Assembly (NCBI GenBank): GCA_030141605.1
Contig: JAQGDQ010000224.1
Coordinates: 62,001-126,000, forward strand
Length of the DNA: 64,000 nt
Origin: Tubiluchus corallicola
Lineage: Eukaryota > Priapulida > Priapulimorpha > Priapulimorphida > Tubiluchidae
Direction: 5' to 3'
Numbering within the stretch: position 1 is the first letter of the stretch; every line of letters begins with the position of its first letter. Of this stretch, positions 1 to 11,611 are shown piece after piece. The notes beneath the pieces are model-generated. The model did no database searches and was not told the DNA's origin. It was given only the letters and a program-made list of their open reading frames with translations. The translations under genes were made by a program, and so were the position numbers.

Positions 1-410
1 TAGAAACTGTTGCTTTAAATTATAATACTGGCGAACAACCAAATTCATTTCCTGTCGTGAATCACTTATCATCTGACTCGAGCTTGGATTCTTCACACTT
101 CCCATGCGGTATTAAACCTGTAGCTAGTCACCACACAAACAACATTGCTGGAACGTACGGGCGATTGCCAATTCAAAAATTTAGTAACCCATCAGTGAGG
201 CAAGATCACAGCAGTGATGTACCACAACATGAATCTGTGTTCTTTTGTCGTTGGTGCAAAAAACCGTTCAAGTACCGAAGTTTTCTGATCAGGCATGAAC
301 GTTGCCATACTGGAGATAAACCATTTGAGTGTCGTGTGTGCCACAAACGATTTACTCAGATGAGTAACATGCAAACTCATACACTTATTCACCAATGGGA
401 CAAAACATGA
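1..410 (+). CDS. C2H2 zinc-finger protein, 3' part (5' end outside window)
   Basis: The frame is open from base 3 to a stop at 408-410 and has no convincing ATG inside, so the start lies upstream of the window. The last third holds two C2H2 fingers, each C-x2-C-x12-H-x3-H, joined by the linker TGDKPFE, close to the classical TGEKPF(Y)x linker. The family role is sequence-specific DNA binding in the nucleus; the target is unknown. The finger region closely resembles fingers 2 and 3 of the intact gene at 3327-4307, so these are tandem paralogues. This copy stops six residues after its last finger (HQWDKT then TGA), where the paralogue continues into another finger, so the final finger is lost here. 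A canonical AATAAA follows at 594-599. It could be a functional shortened paralogue or a decaying copy. Confidence 0.8.
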   Translation, partial: ETVALNYNTGEQPNSFPVVNHLSSDSSLDSSHFPCGIKPVASHHTNNIAGTYGRLPIQKFSNPSVRQDHSSDVPQHESVFFCRWCKKPFKYRSFLIRHERCHTGDKPFECRVCHKRFTQMSNMQTHTLIHQWDKT

Positions 411-949
411 TCATAGCTGTTTTGTCAACTGACAATAGCTGATTCTGAGCTCATTCTTCAACAGGGACATGGGTTGATTAGTGATTGTAACCTAATTCAC
501 CAATGGAAAATTCGTTGACTTAGACAGTCTTATTTTGAGTTAGTAAAGCGTGCTACTCTGCATATTGGGTTAATATTCTACTGCATATCCATTAATAAAG
601 GTAGATAATGATAACAAGTAATTACAGTGGTTTAATTTTTCTTGCTGTGTTCTCGTTAGTTTAAAATAACTTTGAGATCATTTAGTACATGTATGGACAT
701 TATGAGCTTCTTGTATGTAATGGGTTATCATAGAGAAATTGCCACTTATGTGGTGCACTCGCTCCATACTGATGTAGTGCATTTGATGAGTAACAATACC
801 AGCTTACACAATTGTAGACAGCTGTTATCAGTATCACAAGAAATTTCTGACGGTAACCTTCTCTGTAAATTATTATCTGGGTCATCGTGATTGCATCAAC
901 TCACTGAATTTACATTGAAATTAGTGCTTGCAATCTTTTATCTTTTCTT
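411..949. other. 3' UTR and intergenic, no gene seen
   Basis: The first 190 bp are the likely 3' UTR of the partial zinc-finger gene. The rest is AT-rich, with only short chance open frames on both strands. It ends in a pyrimidine-rich tract followed by TTTAG near 950, which looks like the acceptor of a 5' UTR exon in the neighbouring zinc-finger copy. Confidence 0.6.
594..599 (+). promoter_or_regulatory. Poly(A) signal AATAAA of first zinc-finger gene
   Basis: An exact AATAAA lies 184 bp after the stop codon at 410, the usual distance for a short 3' UTR. No other good candidate is nearer. Confidence 0.5.
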
Positions 950-1210
950 TAGACACAGATAAAAGCACACTTTTTCTGATATAATGGATACTATCACTTA
1001 CTATAAGTACACTGCTTGGTCGAAGTGCTTTACGAAAGAGGAAGTCTTTTTTGCACTATGAATTACTGGTTAGTGAAGGAAAATTCCAGAAATGGAAGAT
1101 GAGGAAACTACTGATGACAATGTAAAGAATGAATAGACATATGAGTTAGCACTTGATATGAAATGTTATTTTTCTAATATCCATGCTGCTGCTCAGTCCA
1201 AATATTTTAT

Positions 1211-1223
1211 CCCCCCCCCCCCC
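1211..1223 (+). repeat. Homopolymer C13 tract
   Basis: Thirteen consecutive C bases lie inside the zinc-finger pseudogene. Such a run in AT-rich DNA is a likely polymorphism or assembly-error site. Confidence 0.8.
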
Positions 1224-1384
1224 AGTGAATATCATTGATAATGTAATGTTTGCATAGAGCAGTGTCTGGACATAATTTTAAAAACTCAAGAGAACGACTG
1301 TAACAATGTGTCCTTGGTTAACGACGAGCAAAGAAATTCATCAGATTCAACTGTTCCTGGTATTATTTAGTTAGACAGCATGTG

Positions 1385-1665
1385 TGCATGTAACAAGCCT
1401 TTTCACGCTTTCATTGTGCGCACACAGTCTGTGCATTATGCAGTAGTCTGTGTGCATAGAGTGATTTACTAGCAAGATCTTGTTCAGGAACAGGAAAAAA
1501 TGAACTAGGTAAGTTTCTGACTAGCTGTTAAAAGTGTCACTATTACACCAGCATGGGTTGCGAGGCATTGTGAAGTCTACACAAATGCAATTTCTGATAC
1601 ACCAAACCTTTGACCTTTACACAATCTTCATCAATTGCTGGAACTGTGAAAAGGCTTATTAGTCA
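1385..1665 (+). repeat. Block shared with 41760-42170
   Basis: This block contains matched landmarks in the same order as 41760-42170: an AAGCCTTTT start, a TTTACTAGCA stretch, a CTAGCTGTTAAAA stretch, ACACAAATGC, and TGGAACTGTGAAAA at the end. It has no counterpart in the intact zinc-finger gene, so it was probably inserted into the pseudogene as a dispersed repeat. Confidence 0.6.
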
Positions 1666-2060
1666 AATTTGTTTGAACATTGCCTACTATGGCACAAATA
1701 AGCCAGTTAAGCCCAATAGCAACAAAGTCAAAATCTTTGCCAAAGAAACATGAACCAGTCAGCCATATAGGTAATAGTGTAGGAGAGACTTGGGAGAGCA
1801 ATGTTAACGAGAAATCAAGTCAAAATCTGCTCACAAATATTATTGGTGTCAGACGTTTCATTTTGGCAGCAAAAATTTCTGAGTGTCACAACTACCACAA
1901 GCTGCTTACAAGCATGAAAAAACACACAAGAATTCACACTGGAGAAAAACCATGTAGGTGCCACTATTATAGAAGATGCTTCAGACAGACTTCAGTTCAT
2001 GTAAGACAGGGAAAGATATGGTGCAAAAGTAACACTTTCTCATCAATATCGCATTCGTGA

Positions 2061-3326
2061 AATTGTAGTCAAAGATCTGTTTATGACTTATGTAAACCTT
2101 GAGATGTTAAAAGTTTAAAAATGTGTGATAATAAATTCTAGTCAAAGATCAGCTTATGACTCGTGTAAACCGTAATATGTTGAAAGTTTAAGAATGTGTC
2201 ATCATCAACATAGCATTTAATTTTATAAAAAGACTGCAAAAAATCATCAGCTTATGATGAGCAGAATCATTAAAACAGATAAACATTAGCTTCAAAATCA
2301 TGAAAGGAATTGTAGCTATAACGAACATTTCCTAATATGCTTTGCCCTAATGTGTAATACGCAAAAAGTTCCTGTGCAAAAGCAGTCAATGTTATAGCAA
2401 CTCACCAATGTTATTAAGGTGTTACTCAGAGTTGTGCAAATTCTGAGAAGTTATATAATTAATGTGCTGCCACTGTTTCAAATGCGAGTGTCGTCTCAGT
2501 TAGACTTGTATAGATTAACAGAGTTGTGATACAAGCTATTGTTGATATTAACTTATATTAAGTTCAGAAAACATTAAAAAACAACATTCGTGAGATATTG
2601 CATGCTCATTAACTTTGTGATACGTGTTATTGCGTTTTGGCCCTAGGCTTGTCGGTATAGTGAGCAGAGTTGCAGTATTAATGTTTATTTACAGTAACTA
2701 ATTGAGGAATACACTCATCTTTACTACCTCATTCTGTTTAAAGTCACCCCCGTGCTGTGATTCTTCTCCTCACTAATTTTTTGGGATCCCATGTCTGAGG
2801 GGGGCGGGCTAACTCATCTCAGTAATTACAAAAAATTTTCTTTGCCCTTTGACAACAAGGATGCATCACTCTGCCCTTTATTATTCTCACATCTTCCAAA
2901 TGCCATTGTGCTATGCAGTGTAGCAATAACTGGTCTGCGTAGTAGTTGGATGCATGCCTTAGTTACAAAAGCACTTTTACTTTACAAAATATGTTGGCCA
3001 CCAAATGAATTTAGCTGCTTCTAGGACAGTCTTAGTTTGTAGCAGTGACTGGTCTGCATAGTAGTTGGATGCGTGCCTTACACAAGCATTTCTACATTAC
3101 AAAATATCGTGATGGCCACCAAATAAATTTACCTGCTTCTAACATAAACTGTCTAGCACAAACTTAATTTGTATTTAAAGTGCCAAGTTGCCTTTAGAAA
3201 TATAATTGGTTCTAGCTGATGTTTCTGATAGCTTTATAAAGAATGTGCATAAGTATAATCTTGAACTGCCCTTGAGTTTCAGCTTGCGTCATGAAATTAA
3301 TGTATTTTTTATTTAGATCTTTATAA
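2061..3326. repeat. Spacer with two local tandem duplications
   Basis: No gene is seen. Two tandem duplications are visible by eye. One has a period of about 75 bp (units starting AGTCAAAGATC at about 2067 and 2142). The other has a period of about 115 bp (units at about 2930-3031 and 3045-3142, both carrying GTAGTTGGATGC and GGCCACCAAAT). Near 3317 a T-rich tract plus TTTAG precedes the next gene's start by 10 bp and may be the acceptor of its 5' UTR exon. Confidence 0.6.
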
Positions 3327-4307
3327 ATGGCTGGAGTCTGTGACTTTATGGATGCTGTCATTTACTACAAGTGCACAGCTTGTTCGGAATGTTTCATGAC
3401 AGAGGAAATCTTTTTTGCTCACACACGTACCTGGCATTGTAAGCTGTTGATAAGTGAAGGACATAACTCTAATGAAGAAGCTTGGAACGATGGTAATCGT
3501 TATGTGAAGATTGAGTCAGGTGACTCTGAAACGGGCGAGTTCACGTCTGACATGGAATTAGTACCGGTATCAAGCAGTGTATCTGATACACACCCTTTGC
3601 CAGACCTACAGGCACTTAATAAGTCTAAAGCCGTAGTTCCTGTGGAATCTGGTACTACTGTGAACAGTAACTTTTCTGCTGAGCAAATTGCCGATACCGT
3701 TCCGGAAACTCAAGTCGTCGTTTTTAGCAAAGTGACTTGGAATGATAGTGCCGAACAACACACAGACACGGACATGTTCAGTGATATGACTGTGGAAGAA
3801 AAAATGTCTGGTGTCATTGGACCAGCAACGCAATGCACTGAAGTAACAATGAGTCAGTATAATGCTCAAGACTTTGCCCATCAAAGAAGTATCTCGCTTG
3901 TCAATCGCCCAAAAATGAAAGGTTTGTCTAGCAAGAAGAATGTTCAGCCAGTAAAAGTTGATTTAGGACTTTATGAACAAGAACCACAGCGCCAGTCAGT
4001 TTATTTGTGTCGTGTGTGCAAGAAACCATTCTACTCCAGATCCAGGCTCTTAGAACATGAACACCTCCACACTGGCACCAAACCATTTGAGTGCCAGGTC
4101 TGCCACAAGGGCTTTGCTCAGATAAGCAGCGTGGCAAGACATATGCTTATTCACACAGGAGAAAAACCTCATGAATGTAGATACTGTAAGCGTGGTTTCA
4201 ATCAGTCGTCACCACGGTTCAGGCACGAACGTCGATGCAATGAAAATCCACTGCGTGTTGTGAAGACAACAGGACTACAGGTACCTGTCAGTTTTCACCA
4301 TATCTGA
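3327..4307 (+). CDS. C2H2 zinc-finger protein, four fingers, 326 aa
   Basis: This is an intact single-exon coding region. Finger 1 stands alone near the N-terminus (C16-x2-C19-x12-H32-x4-H37). A long acidic Ser/Thr-rich linker (about 40-225) follows, then three tandem fingers at 228-248, 256-276 and 284-304, joined by TGTKPFE and TGEKPHE linkers. The last finger ends in Cys (C284, C287, H300, C304), so it is a CCHC variant. The family binds DNA in the nucleus; no KRAB, SCAN or BTB domain is visible and no orthologue is recognised. The ATG at 3327 follows a likely 3' splice site (TTTTTTATTTAG at about 3306-3317) by 10 bp, so a 5' UTR exon probably lies upstream. It is a tandem paralogue of the copies at 1-410 and 950-2060. 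Confidence 0.85.
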   Translation: MAGVCDFMDAVIYYKCTACSECFMTEEIFFAHTRTWHCKLLISEGHNSNEEAWNDGNRYVKIESGDSETGEFTSDMELVPVSSSVSDTHPLPDLQALNKSKAVVPVESGTTVNSNFSAEQIADTVPETQVVVFSKVTWNDSAEQHTDTDMFSDMTVEEKMSGVIGPATQCTEVTMSQYNAQDFAHQRSISLVNRPKMKGLSSKKNVQPVKVDLGLYEQEPQRQSVYLCRVCKKPFYSRSRLLEHEHLHTGTKPFECQVCHKGFAQISSVARHMLIHTGEKPHECRYCKRGFNQSSPRFRHERRCNENPLRVVKTTGLQVPVSFHHI

Positions 4308-4442
4308 GATTAGCAAGTCTTCAAAAAGATCAAAGTGAGGAAGTAACAACTCAAATGATTTTCATTTGTTACATGCATACGAGTAGATTGCTTATGTTAA
4401 ATATTCTGCTGCTTTTATCAAAATGTTAATTATGTCATTATT

Positions 4443-4448
4443 AATAAA
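4443..4448 (+). promoter_or_regulatory. Poly(A) signal AATAAA of zinc-finger gene
   Basis: An exact AATAAA lies 135 bp after the stop codon of the intact zinc-finger gene. Confidence 0.6.
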
Positions 4449-4526
4449 AGAAATATTTGTTTTCTTTTGCCGTGAGCTCTTTTGTGCTTTGTATGCACTA
4501 GATCCATAAATTATCAGGATAATTAA

Positions 4527-4532
4527 TTTATT
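4527..4532 (-). promoter_or_regulatory. FOXJ1: Candidate poly(A) signal of FOXJ1 (minus strand)
   Basis: The + strand reads TTTATT, which is AATAAA on the - strand, about 650 bp beyond the FOXJ1 stop. If used, the 3' UTR would be about 0.65 kb and would end about 80 bp from the convergent zinc-finger signal. Distance is the only support. Confidence 0.35.
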
Positions 4533-5181
4533 AAACAGTCACGTACAAAAGAATACACAGTGATAACTCATATGGTACTTGTATGATACAAAACTCTCTA
4601 TGCAAAAAAATATTATAACACGCTATGCATCTTCTGAAAATTTTCATGAGAACATGACTAACACTACACGACACGCTTATGTTACTAATACAGTAAAAAG
4701 TTAAAATATGTGCATATAAGATTGAAGTGAACATGTAACTAAATTTTTTGTTTCTGTAGAATATATGACCAAAATTACATATACACAAGTTACAACCATA
4801 TGAACTGTGTTTTAGCTTCTAGTTTTTACATCTAGGTAATGGCTTACATGAAGCTTTGATTTGAGTACATACAGCAAAGACATATTACACTTGGTTTATG
4901 GATGACCTTTGTAACTAATAATATTATAATTGTAGGATTATTATATAGTTATATAGTTGGATACACTTGTGCTCTACTTCCCACCTGCAATATTTAATTA
5001 AAGTACAGAAACCAATTTGAAAACTAAGTTTTTTGCCATATGTAATACTTATAAGTTCTATATACTACAATGTGTGTTTAAAATTAACATAAGAATGTAT
5101 TACAAGCGTTACAATTCCTCTACAGTTCTATATTTTTCTTTTCTTACGGCGTACTAGTGTAGAACATCCGGGTTTAAAACA

Positions 5182-6485
5182 TCATAAGCGCAGTTTAGTG
5201 GTCACATCAATGTAAGAGTTATCAGAACACCCAATATCACTTTCTTCAGATTTCAACCATAGTGGATGCAGCAAACCCACACCCTGAATGTTGCACCCTT
5301 CTTCAAACTTTGGCACCTGACTGATTACTGTTTCTGCTCCAATGCAAGAATCCGCAGAAGAAATCAACTGAGAGTAATACTCTTTGCAATCTGGTGAAAT
5401 GGGACCTTTGTAACTTGCCGCTGAACCCGGTGACAATAAAGGTGCTTGTATGGCTGTTAAGCTCTTCTCTGATACATTTCCGTAACTGTCAACGATTTTC
5501 TCCACCTTCACTTTATCACAGTCAATGTCCAGCTGTGACGTCAGAGTCTTCCATGTGAGGGTGTCCTCTAAGCATCGACTACGGTTAGGCATGTAAGACC
5601 TTGTTCTGCGTAAGGAAGAATTGTAAGGATCAGTTGTAAACATATATGTCCCTGGTCTCTTTTTGAAAAGTCCATTTCTCATCTCCTCCGAGCATCCGGG
5701 CTTAACTGTCCAGTATCCTCCTTTGCCATTCTTGTTGGGCTCCCGTGGTAACCGCAAGAAGTAACGGCTAAGAGAAAGATTATGTCGTATTGAGTTCTGA
5801 AAGAAAAATTAAATTCTGCATTAACCTGGCTGATCAGCTTGTTGATTTTAATAAAAATCCGATTTTTAATAAAAAATTAAAAATGTTTGTACGTTACGAG
5901 TTTATATTACATATACTTCGAATTCTTGGTTCACATGAACATTATATAAAAACTAGCACATTTTTCATGAACTTTAGTTGAAGTAAGACTCCGCCTCAAC
6001 GAAATAACAAAAGGTAGAAAGAGCAGTAAGCTTACCTGCCATGATATGTCAGTTTTCTTGTAGTATGCAAAGTGTTCAGTAATGTAAGAATAAATCTCAT
6101 TCAGAAGTAATTTGTCCTTTCCCGAAGAAGCCATTGCCATAAAGATCAACTGCGAATAGGAATATGGTGGTTTAACGGGAACTCTAGCATAATCAGAGAA
6201 TGACAGTACCTGATCCTGATCATACATTTCAAAAGCACCCAGGTTTAATTCTTCTTTCACTGGATTTGCATCAGAGAAGAAAAAATCGTTGCCATCTTCG
6301 GAGTCACTCTGCCTGTTGCTAATGTCGACATTGCACAGTTCGTTTGTCCTCAGAGTGTAAAGCCAGTCTAGATTAGTGAGGCTGTCATCTAAACAAGACT
6401 GCTCATCACTACCTACTTCTTCCTTGTGGAGATTAGAGGCTGAACACTTGTAATTGTCACAGTGTAGTAGTTCTTCTGGCAGCAT
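5182..6485 (-). CDS. FOXJ1: Forkhead transcription factor FOXJ1
   Basis: There are two exons on the - strand: exon 1 6485-6036 and exon 2 5796-5182, 354 residues in all. The donor CAG|GTAAG and acceptor TTTCTTTCAG|AAC join the forkhead box without a gap, giving WQ|NSIRHNLSL. The forkhead domain spans about residues 104-200, opening VKPPYSYSQLIFMAM and containing PRE, GKGGYW and FKKR, as FOXJ1 does. Near the N-terminus, LDDSLTNLDWL matches the short motif at the same place in vertebrate FOXJ1 (LDDSLTSLQWL); other Fox classes lack it. FOXJ1 is the nuclear master activator of motile-cilium genes. The start ATG at 6485 is the first in the exon. An intron inside the helix-3 codons is a useful family marker. 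FOXN was considered but lacks this N-terminus and the PRE/GKGG pattern. Confidence 0.88.
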
Positions 6486-7180
6486 ATTGATTTACTGAAA
6501 TCAATTCAAATAAATTCTGAAAACTAATTTAAAACAACAAACGTTTAACAAGTATTTAATTAATCGTTACTATTCAAAAATAAAATTGCATGGATATTAA
6601 AAAAAAATTAATATTTTTTTATCTTCACAAATCCACTATCTGACCTTATAGGGGTCTATACCTTATGTATGGAGGCTGGAATCTCAGCCTATTACGTTAA
6701 CACGCCTATCACATTACAAAATTGTAATGTCTGTCTGGACAGATTTAATTTGGGATTAACTCTGCAATCGTTTACTCAACAAATGTCTTTTGCAACATTA
6801 GTAACACTAACCTTATGGTGAAACCTGGTTTTTAGAGACTGGATTTCAACCATTCTATTGCCGGAAATTCAAAACATTAAAAGCGAATAGGACACTGGAA
6901 TTACAGTATTGCACATCCTAAAACAAGAGTGATTAGTAATTCCTTACACTGATTAAAAGGGCTAGCACCCGACATTTAACTTGTGACAGCTGAGGAACTC
7001 CAATACGTATGTTTTTTATGTACAGTGCCTTGAAATTCAACGCTTGGCAATATAGCACTGCTAATACTTAATGATTATGACAGGCCTGTTACTAGCTCAA
7101 TACAAAGGATAATCCTGTATGCAAGAGGAAAATTCATGAGATGCTAAATCAGAATTTTCTTAACCACGTCTGGCTAAGCC
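6486..7180. other. Upstream flank of FOXJ1, no gene seen
   Basis: AT-rich non-coding DNA immediately upstream of the FOXJ1 start. It should hold the 5' UTR and core promoter, but no TATA box or binding site can be assigned with confidence. A short (CA)n run lies at about 7181-7197. Confidence 0.5.
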
Positions 7181-7203
7181 ACACACACACACACACAGCA
7201 AGA

Positions 7204-7660
7204 GAAACGGATAAAGTTAGTGCGACAGACTCAGTTGCCCAGAAGTGATTTTAATGATGACCACCCATCCACTTACCAAACTAGGCCCAGTAGCACTTGA
7301 CGGTGGTTCCTGGGCACACCCTTCAGACATTGTGACCTTGACTAGTCTGGCAAAGCCTCAACAAGGGAAATGGCTACAGTTAGTATGGCAGACTGCATAA
7401 GTTGCCCAGAAGCGATTTTAATGATCGCCACCCATCCATTTACCCTAATTGACAGCAGTTCCTGGGTACACCCTTCAGACCTTGTGACCTTGACCAGTCT
7501 GGCGAAGCCTCAGCAAAGGAAATGGCTACAGTTAGTGCGGTAGACTGAGTTGCCTAGAAACGCTCTTAATGATAGTCATCCGCCTATTTACCAACTAGAC
7601 CCCTGTAGTACTTGAAATAGGCTCCTGGGCATGTCTTCAGACCTTGTGACTTTGATTATT
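7204..7660. repeat. Tandem satellite, about 155-163-bp unit, three copies
   Basis: Three diverged units start at about 7217, 7380 and 7532 (spacings 163 and 152 bp). Each carries the landmarks TTAGTRYGRYAGACT, TTGCCYAGAA, a CCATCC-type stretch, TTCCTGGGYA and CAGACMTTGTGAC in order. Units differ by point changes and small indels, so the array is old. No coding frame runs through it. Confidence 0.75.
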
Positions 7661-9378
7661 CATTTTCCATTTGAAAAGTAAAAATGTTTGCTTGATTACC
7701 TGATTATTATTATTATTATATAAATTTAATTATGTATTATCGAACCTAGCTGTACTTTATTTTATTGTTCTGTTACATGAAATATTTACAGGCCAAAAAT
7801 CAAACATTAAAACATGCTCCTGCTGCTAGCTCGGGGTGCAAGTCAAAATATTAAGTCAGTCAGGCGGTTGTTGGATAAATATATTGACAATATTCAAAAA
7901 CAGCAACAATATAAATTTAAATTCATTCAGTAACCAGCATGATTTATATAACAAGCAGAACAATTTTCACATAAATTTCAGATAGTGAAAATTGGCGTCT
8001 GCTAAATTTGTTGTCCGTTTTTGCAATATGGGAAATCATTGCGATATTGACGTCGGTACCTCGGCATTGCTTTGCGAATAATACATTTCCACGCGCGAAA
8101 TTTCACAATTTCAATAACGCACGAAGAAAATGAATGAGTGATGTTTCATGCCTATAATGGCTTAATTACACCGAAAAGGCTCAAAAAATGCTACATAAAA
8201 AAGTGTATAAACAAAAACTAAAACTTTAAACTTTTTCTTACGTTATACTGTCAATGTACCATATACCTAGCAGAGACTAAGAACTTATGAGCCTATATAA
8301 TTACAGTTTCATTGTTCCAATCAAAGCTAATTGGCCCTAATTTAGGAGTGCAAACCATTTCAAATTTAGATGCTTTCTAATAAAGTTGATCAAACATTTA
8401 GTGGGGAACGTCCAGCTTAGTTTTTTCTTTCGAATTTCAACCTTATAACTTATTTGTAAATCATTTTGTTATTACCATTTAAATCATTACAAGTCATCTA
8501 ATTATTATCAATGTTGCGACATTTTATTAATTTGATTGTATTGTTTGAGCTTCCAACTACAATGTTCTGAAAACGTTTTTAAGCGGCATCATTTTTCTGA
8601 GCTTATATATACGTGTGTTCTAATACCACTTTACTCAATACTCTCGCTGTACATGAGCTCTTACATTCCTTGACCTCTACATTAAAAATATGGCAAGAAA
8701 ATATGCAGTTTAAGTTTAGTTTACGACTTTGCAAGTTAGATAAAACATCTATTTGATTAACGTTAAATAAGGACAAAACAACATGTTTTCTTTTCTGGAC
8801 AGTTTTAAAAACCTCAATGAGATCTTCACAATCGAAATTAATTCAAATGTGGTCAAAAACTATATACATCAATGTAGTATTAGCTATTTTGTGCAATTTT
8901 TCTGGTTATCGTCATGATTAAAAGATGCCATTGGGGCTTATGTAACTCGGCCATTCAGTATAAGGGTCATCTATTGAATGGAACAATCAAATTTATTCCA
9001 TTTCCTTAGCCTAATAAATGGAAAAATACAAAAACTGTATAAATCTTGCAGACGAGACAGTTAATATAGAAAAAACACATCGCAGACATGAATGATGTTC
9101 GTATGTTCAAAAGCAAGAGAGACTTGATGTTTTTTTTTGTTGCTCATTTATTGTAAAGCAAGGCTAACTGGCTTAGTTTCTTTATTATACTTATGTCTCA
9201 GTATTTTGCAGTGCTTTGAAACTTCGTCTTTACATTCTATTTGAATTGAAAAGTCGTTTTTTGGCTACTTGAAGTGTTAATTTCGTTTAAAAATAGATGC
9301 CGCTCTGCAAATTTGCATTTATCAAAAAGTGTAATCAGTTTATCTGCTGATTAGACATTGGTTGTGACTGTCATGCTG
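7661..9378. other. Gene-free AT-rich interval
   Basis: No open frame with protein-like composition, no splice-linked frame and no RNA gene could be recognised on either strand. Confidence 0.5.
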
Positions 9379-9520
9379 TTTAGTTTGGTTTGGTTTGGTT
9401 TGGTTTGGTTTGGTTTGGTTTGGTTTGGTTTGGTTTGGTTTGGTTTGGTTTGGTTTGGTTTAGTTTAGTTTAGTTTAGTTTAGTTTAGTTTAGTTTAGTT
9501 TAGTTTAGTTTAGTTTAGTT
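9379..9520 (+). repeat. Pentanucleotide microsatellite (TTTGG)n then (TTTAG)n
   Basis: About 28 near-perfect 5-bp units. The first part is TTTGG and the second part TTTAG, with one sharp switch near 9460 instead of mixed units. It is not the insect (TTAGG) or vertebrate (TTAGGG) telomere motif. Confidence 0.95.
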
Positions 9521-11611
9521 GTTGTGGTGGCAACCTTTGATCTATCTATCCACCTCTTACATAATTATATATCACTATATACTCCTATATTGGCCAGCCC
9601 AATTTTCATAAATTTCACAGCCATGGATACTCGAATACCCTGTGCAACTGTATTAATTTTTGTTTCTGTAACTTTAAAAATTGGAGAAGTGCCGAAACAA
9701 TAATATTATAAAAAAGTGAACATGAAAGTTTCAATTAACTAAGTTACAAGATTCCCCTGTGCAAAAACAATATTTCGCACAAACTGAGTTTCATATCAGC
9801 ATCAACGTGTAAGAAGTCACTATTTTTGCTATTATTATACTCGCAAAAATTTTGCTGTGTTAATTATTGTTCTGATTATCTAAAATTTATCACTATACTG
9901 CATCGACCAGTTTTATGCCTAATTTGGTAACTAGCGTAAACTTATTCGCTTCTAAAAGTAAACGCCAGAACAAATAAACAATAAAATTACAACATTATAA
10001 AATGGCACGTGTGACATAAGACCACAACAAAAGATCACACCGTGAGATGGCCCCTACATTAGGGCGAGTTAGGGTTTCATGAATCATTCAAGAAAATACT
10101 GAAAATCGCCGTTGATGTGTTGCAGTTGACCTAACTTGAGTCGGCATTCTGTTACGTGCATCTAGTCCAGCTATACGTTTAATAATTTCTATTCTTACTA
10201 CTTAGTACTCGGTTATTTAGCGAAACTCGTTCTCTTTGTATTAAGACCAGGCCATGATAATAATTACCAAAGTTATAGTAAATGTGAGTAGTAAACTGAC
10301 ACTTGCAAATAAGGGCGAACGGGAGAGTTGAAGGCATTTGGCGAAAATTTTAATGCAATTTTTCCAAGCTGAAATGTTTTTGAATTAAAATAGCGCACTG
10401 GTAAAATCTCTACACAAATGAAACTAGTAGTTTTCACGTTATAAAGCATCATATGGAAAATAAGGTAGCGATGAACGTTGCTCAGATTCAACCCGGTGGA
10501 ATACGGCGCAATGACCATTACCTGTGACTTGATGACTCCCCCTGCAACTTATATACAGCCGGAATAGACAGCTAGACTTCTATCACGTAATTCATATATT
10601 GACGAAAATGATTTATCACTTTATTATAATAAAAACGGAAATGTTCTTCTAGTTTTATTGATCATTTACTGTACTTGCAAATTTGTTTGCTTTTTTTCAA
10701 AACTGTGTCAGTTGATCAATTATTAATTACAAATCGTAACTCTGCGCAGGTTACATGACCTTTGCTGGTTATGTACAAAACTCGCAAAATTGCTGATTAT
10801 GAAATCTTTCAAGCAAAATGAATAACACGTGTCAGAAATTAATCCCATATTGACACAGGCAGAACCCGTTTTTATTACATTATGACATGCGTTTAGAAAT
10901 GGCAGGCCTAAAATAATATGAGCTAAATCACAATAATCTATCAAAAGGTCCACTACCTAATGCAATATAAGCACCTCAGTCTGTTACCAGTACAGTCATT
11001 ACATGCTCACTGTCCATTAACGCTCATACCTTGCCATTGATTTATTATTTATTAACGATTTCTTTCATTATTCAATATATTACATGATTACAGTGATTTT
11101 ATGCCTTAGCGTACGCATTGTAAGCCACTGGATCAACATGTGGCTTGCCCAATCATTAACTACATACATTATCGTGGTTTTAAAAACAAGAAATCCATGA
11201 CGAAGCCGGATTGACATAATTTGAGTTGACGTAATACTCCATTTTACTACTCCTATTTAACTATAATGAGTTAATTCTTTGTTGTTACTTTTTCATGGTT
11301 ATTAAAATCTGCGGTGTGTTTTGAACAACATTTTGGTGGTATTTTTAAGTATGAAAACCGCCAGTTAACAACAAGTAACAGTTCGTCAAACTAGATAAGT
11401 ACTAAAACATATTAACCGTATTAACCGTTTGCCATTGTAATTAGTTTCCCTGTTTTCGTGTGACTATTTTTCAAGACAATGGAATTTACAATAAACTGTT
11501 AACTATAAAAGCACAACTCTAAAAACTAGGCCAATACTCAAGGACAGTTAAGTAGGCGCCAAAACAACTAGATTAACAACTAGCAGCGAAGTTAGGATAA
11601 CCGGCAAGATT
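9521..11611. other. Gene-free interval
   Basis: AT-rich DNA with scattered short chance frames only. No repeat or gene was recognised by eye. Confidence 0.45.

Larger units (their letters stand above)
950..2060 (+). pseudogene. Degenerate C2H2 zinc-finger pseudogene
   Basis: This stretch is a decayed duplicate of the gene at 3327-4307. From the ATG at 984 it reads MDTITYYKYTAWSKCF, against MDAVIYYKCTACSECF in the intact copy: both first-finger cysteines are replaced (Tyr, Trp), and the frame breaks shortly afterwards. Homology resumes near 1680, and a broken finger region with a preserved HTGEKP linker is seen around 1915-1990, where the Cys/His spacing is ruined. A poly-C run (1211-1223) and a roughly 280-bp insertion-like block (about 1385-1665, also present at about 41760-42170) lie in the middle. 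Function as a protein is very unlikely. Confidence 0.8.

Noticed and set aside
5182-6485. FOXH1 or FOXN identity for the forkhead gene
   Set aside because: FOXH1 is close to WDR97/CYC1 in human, but the WQNSIRHNLSL, PRE, GKGG and LDDSLT features fit FOXJ1, not FOXH1 or FOXN.
9379-9520. Telomere repeat
   Set aside because: Unit is TTTGG/TTTAG, matching no common animal telomere motif, and it is internal.
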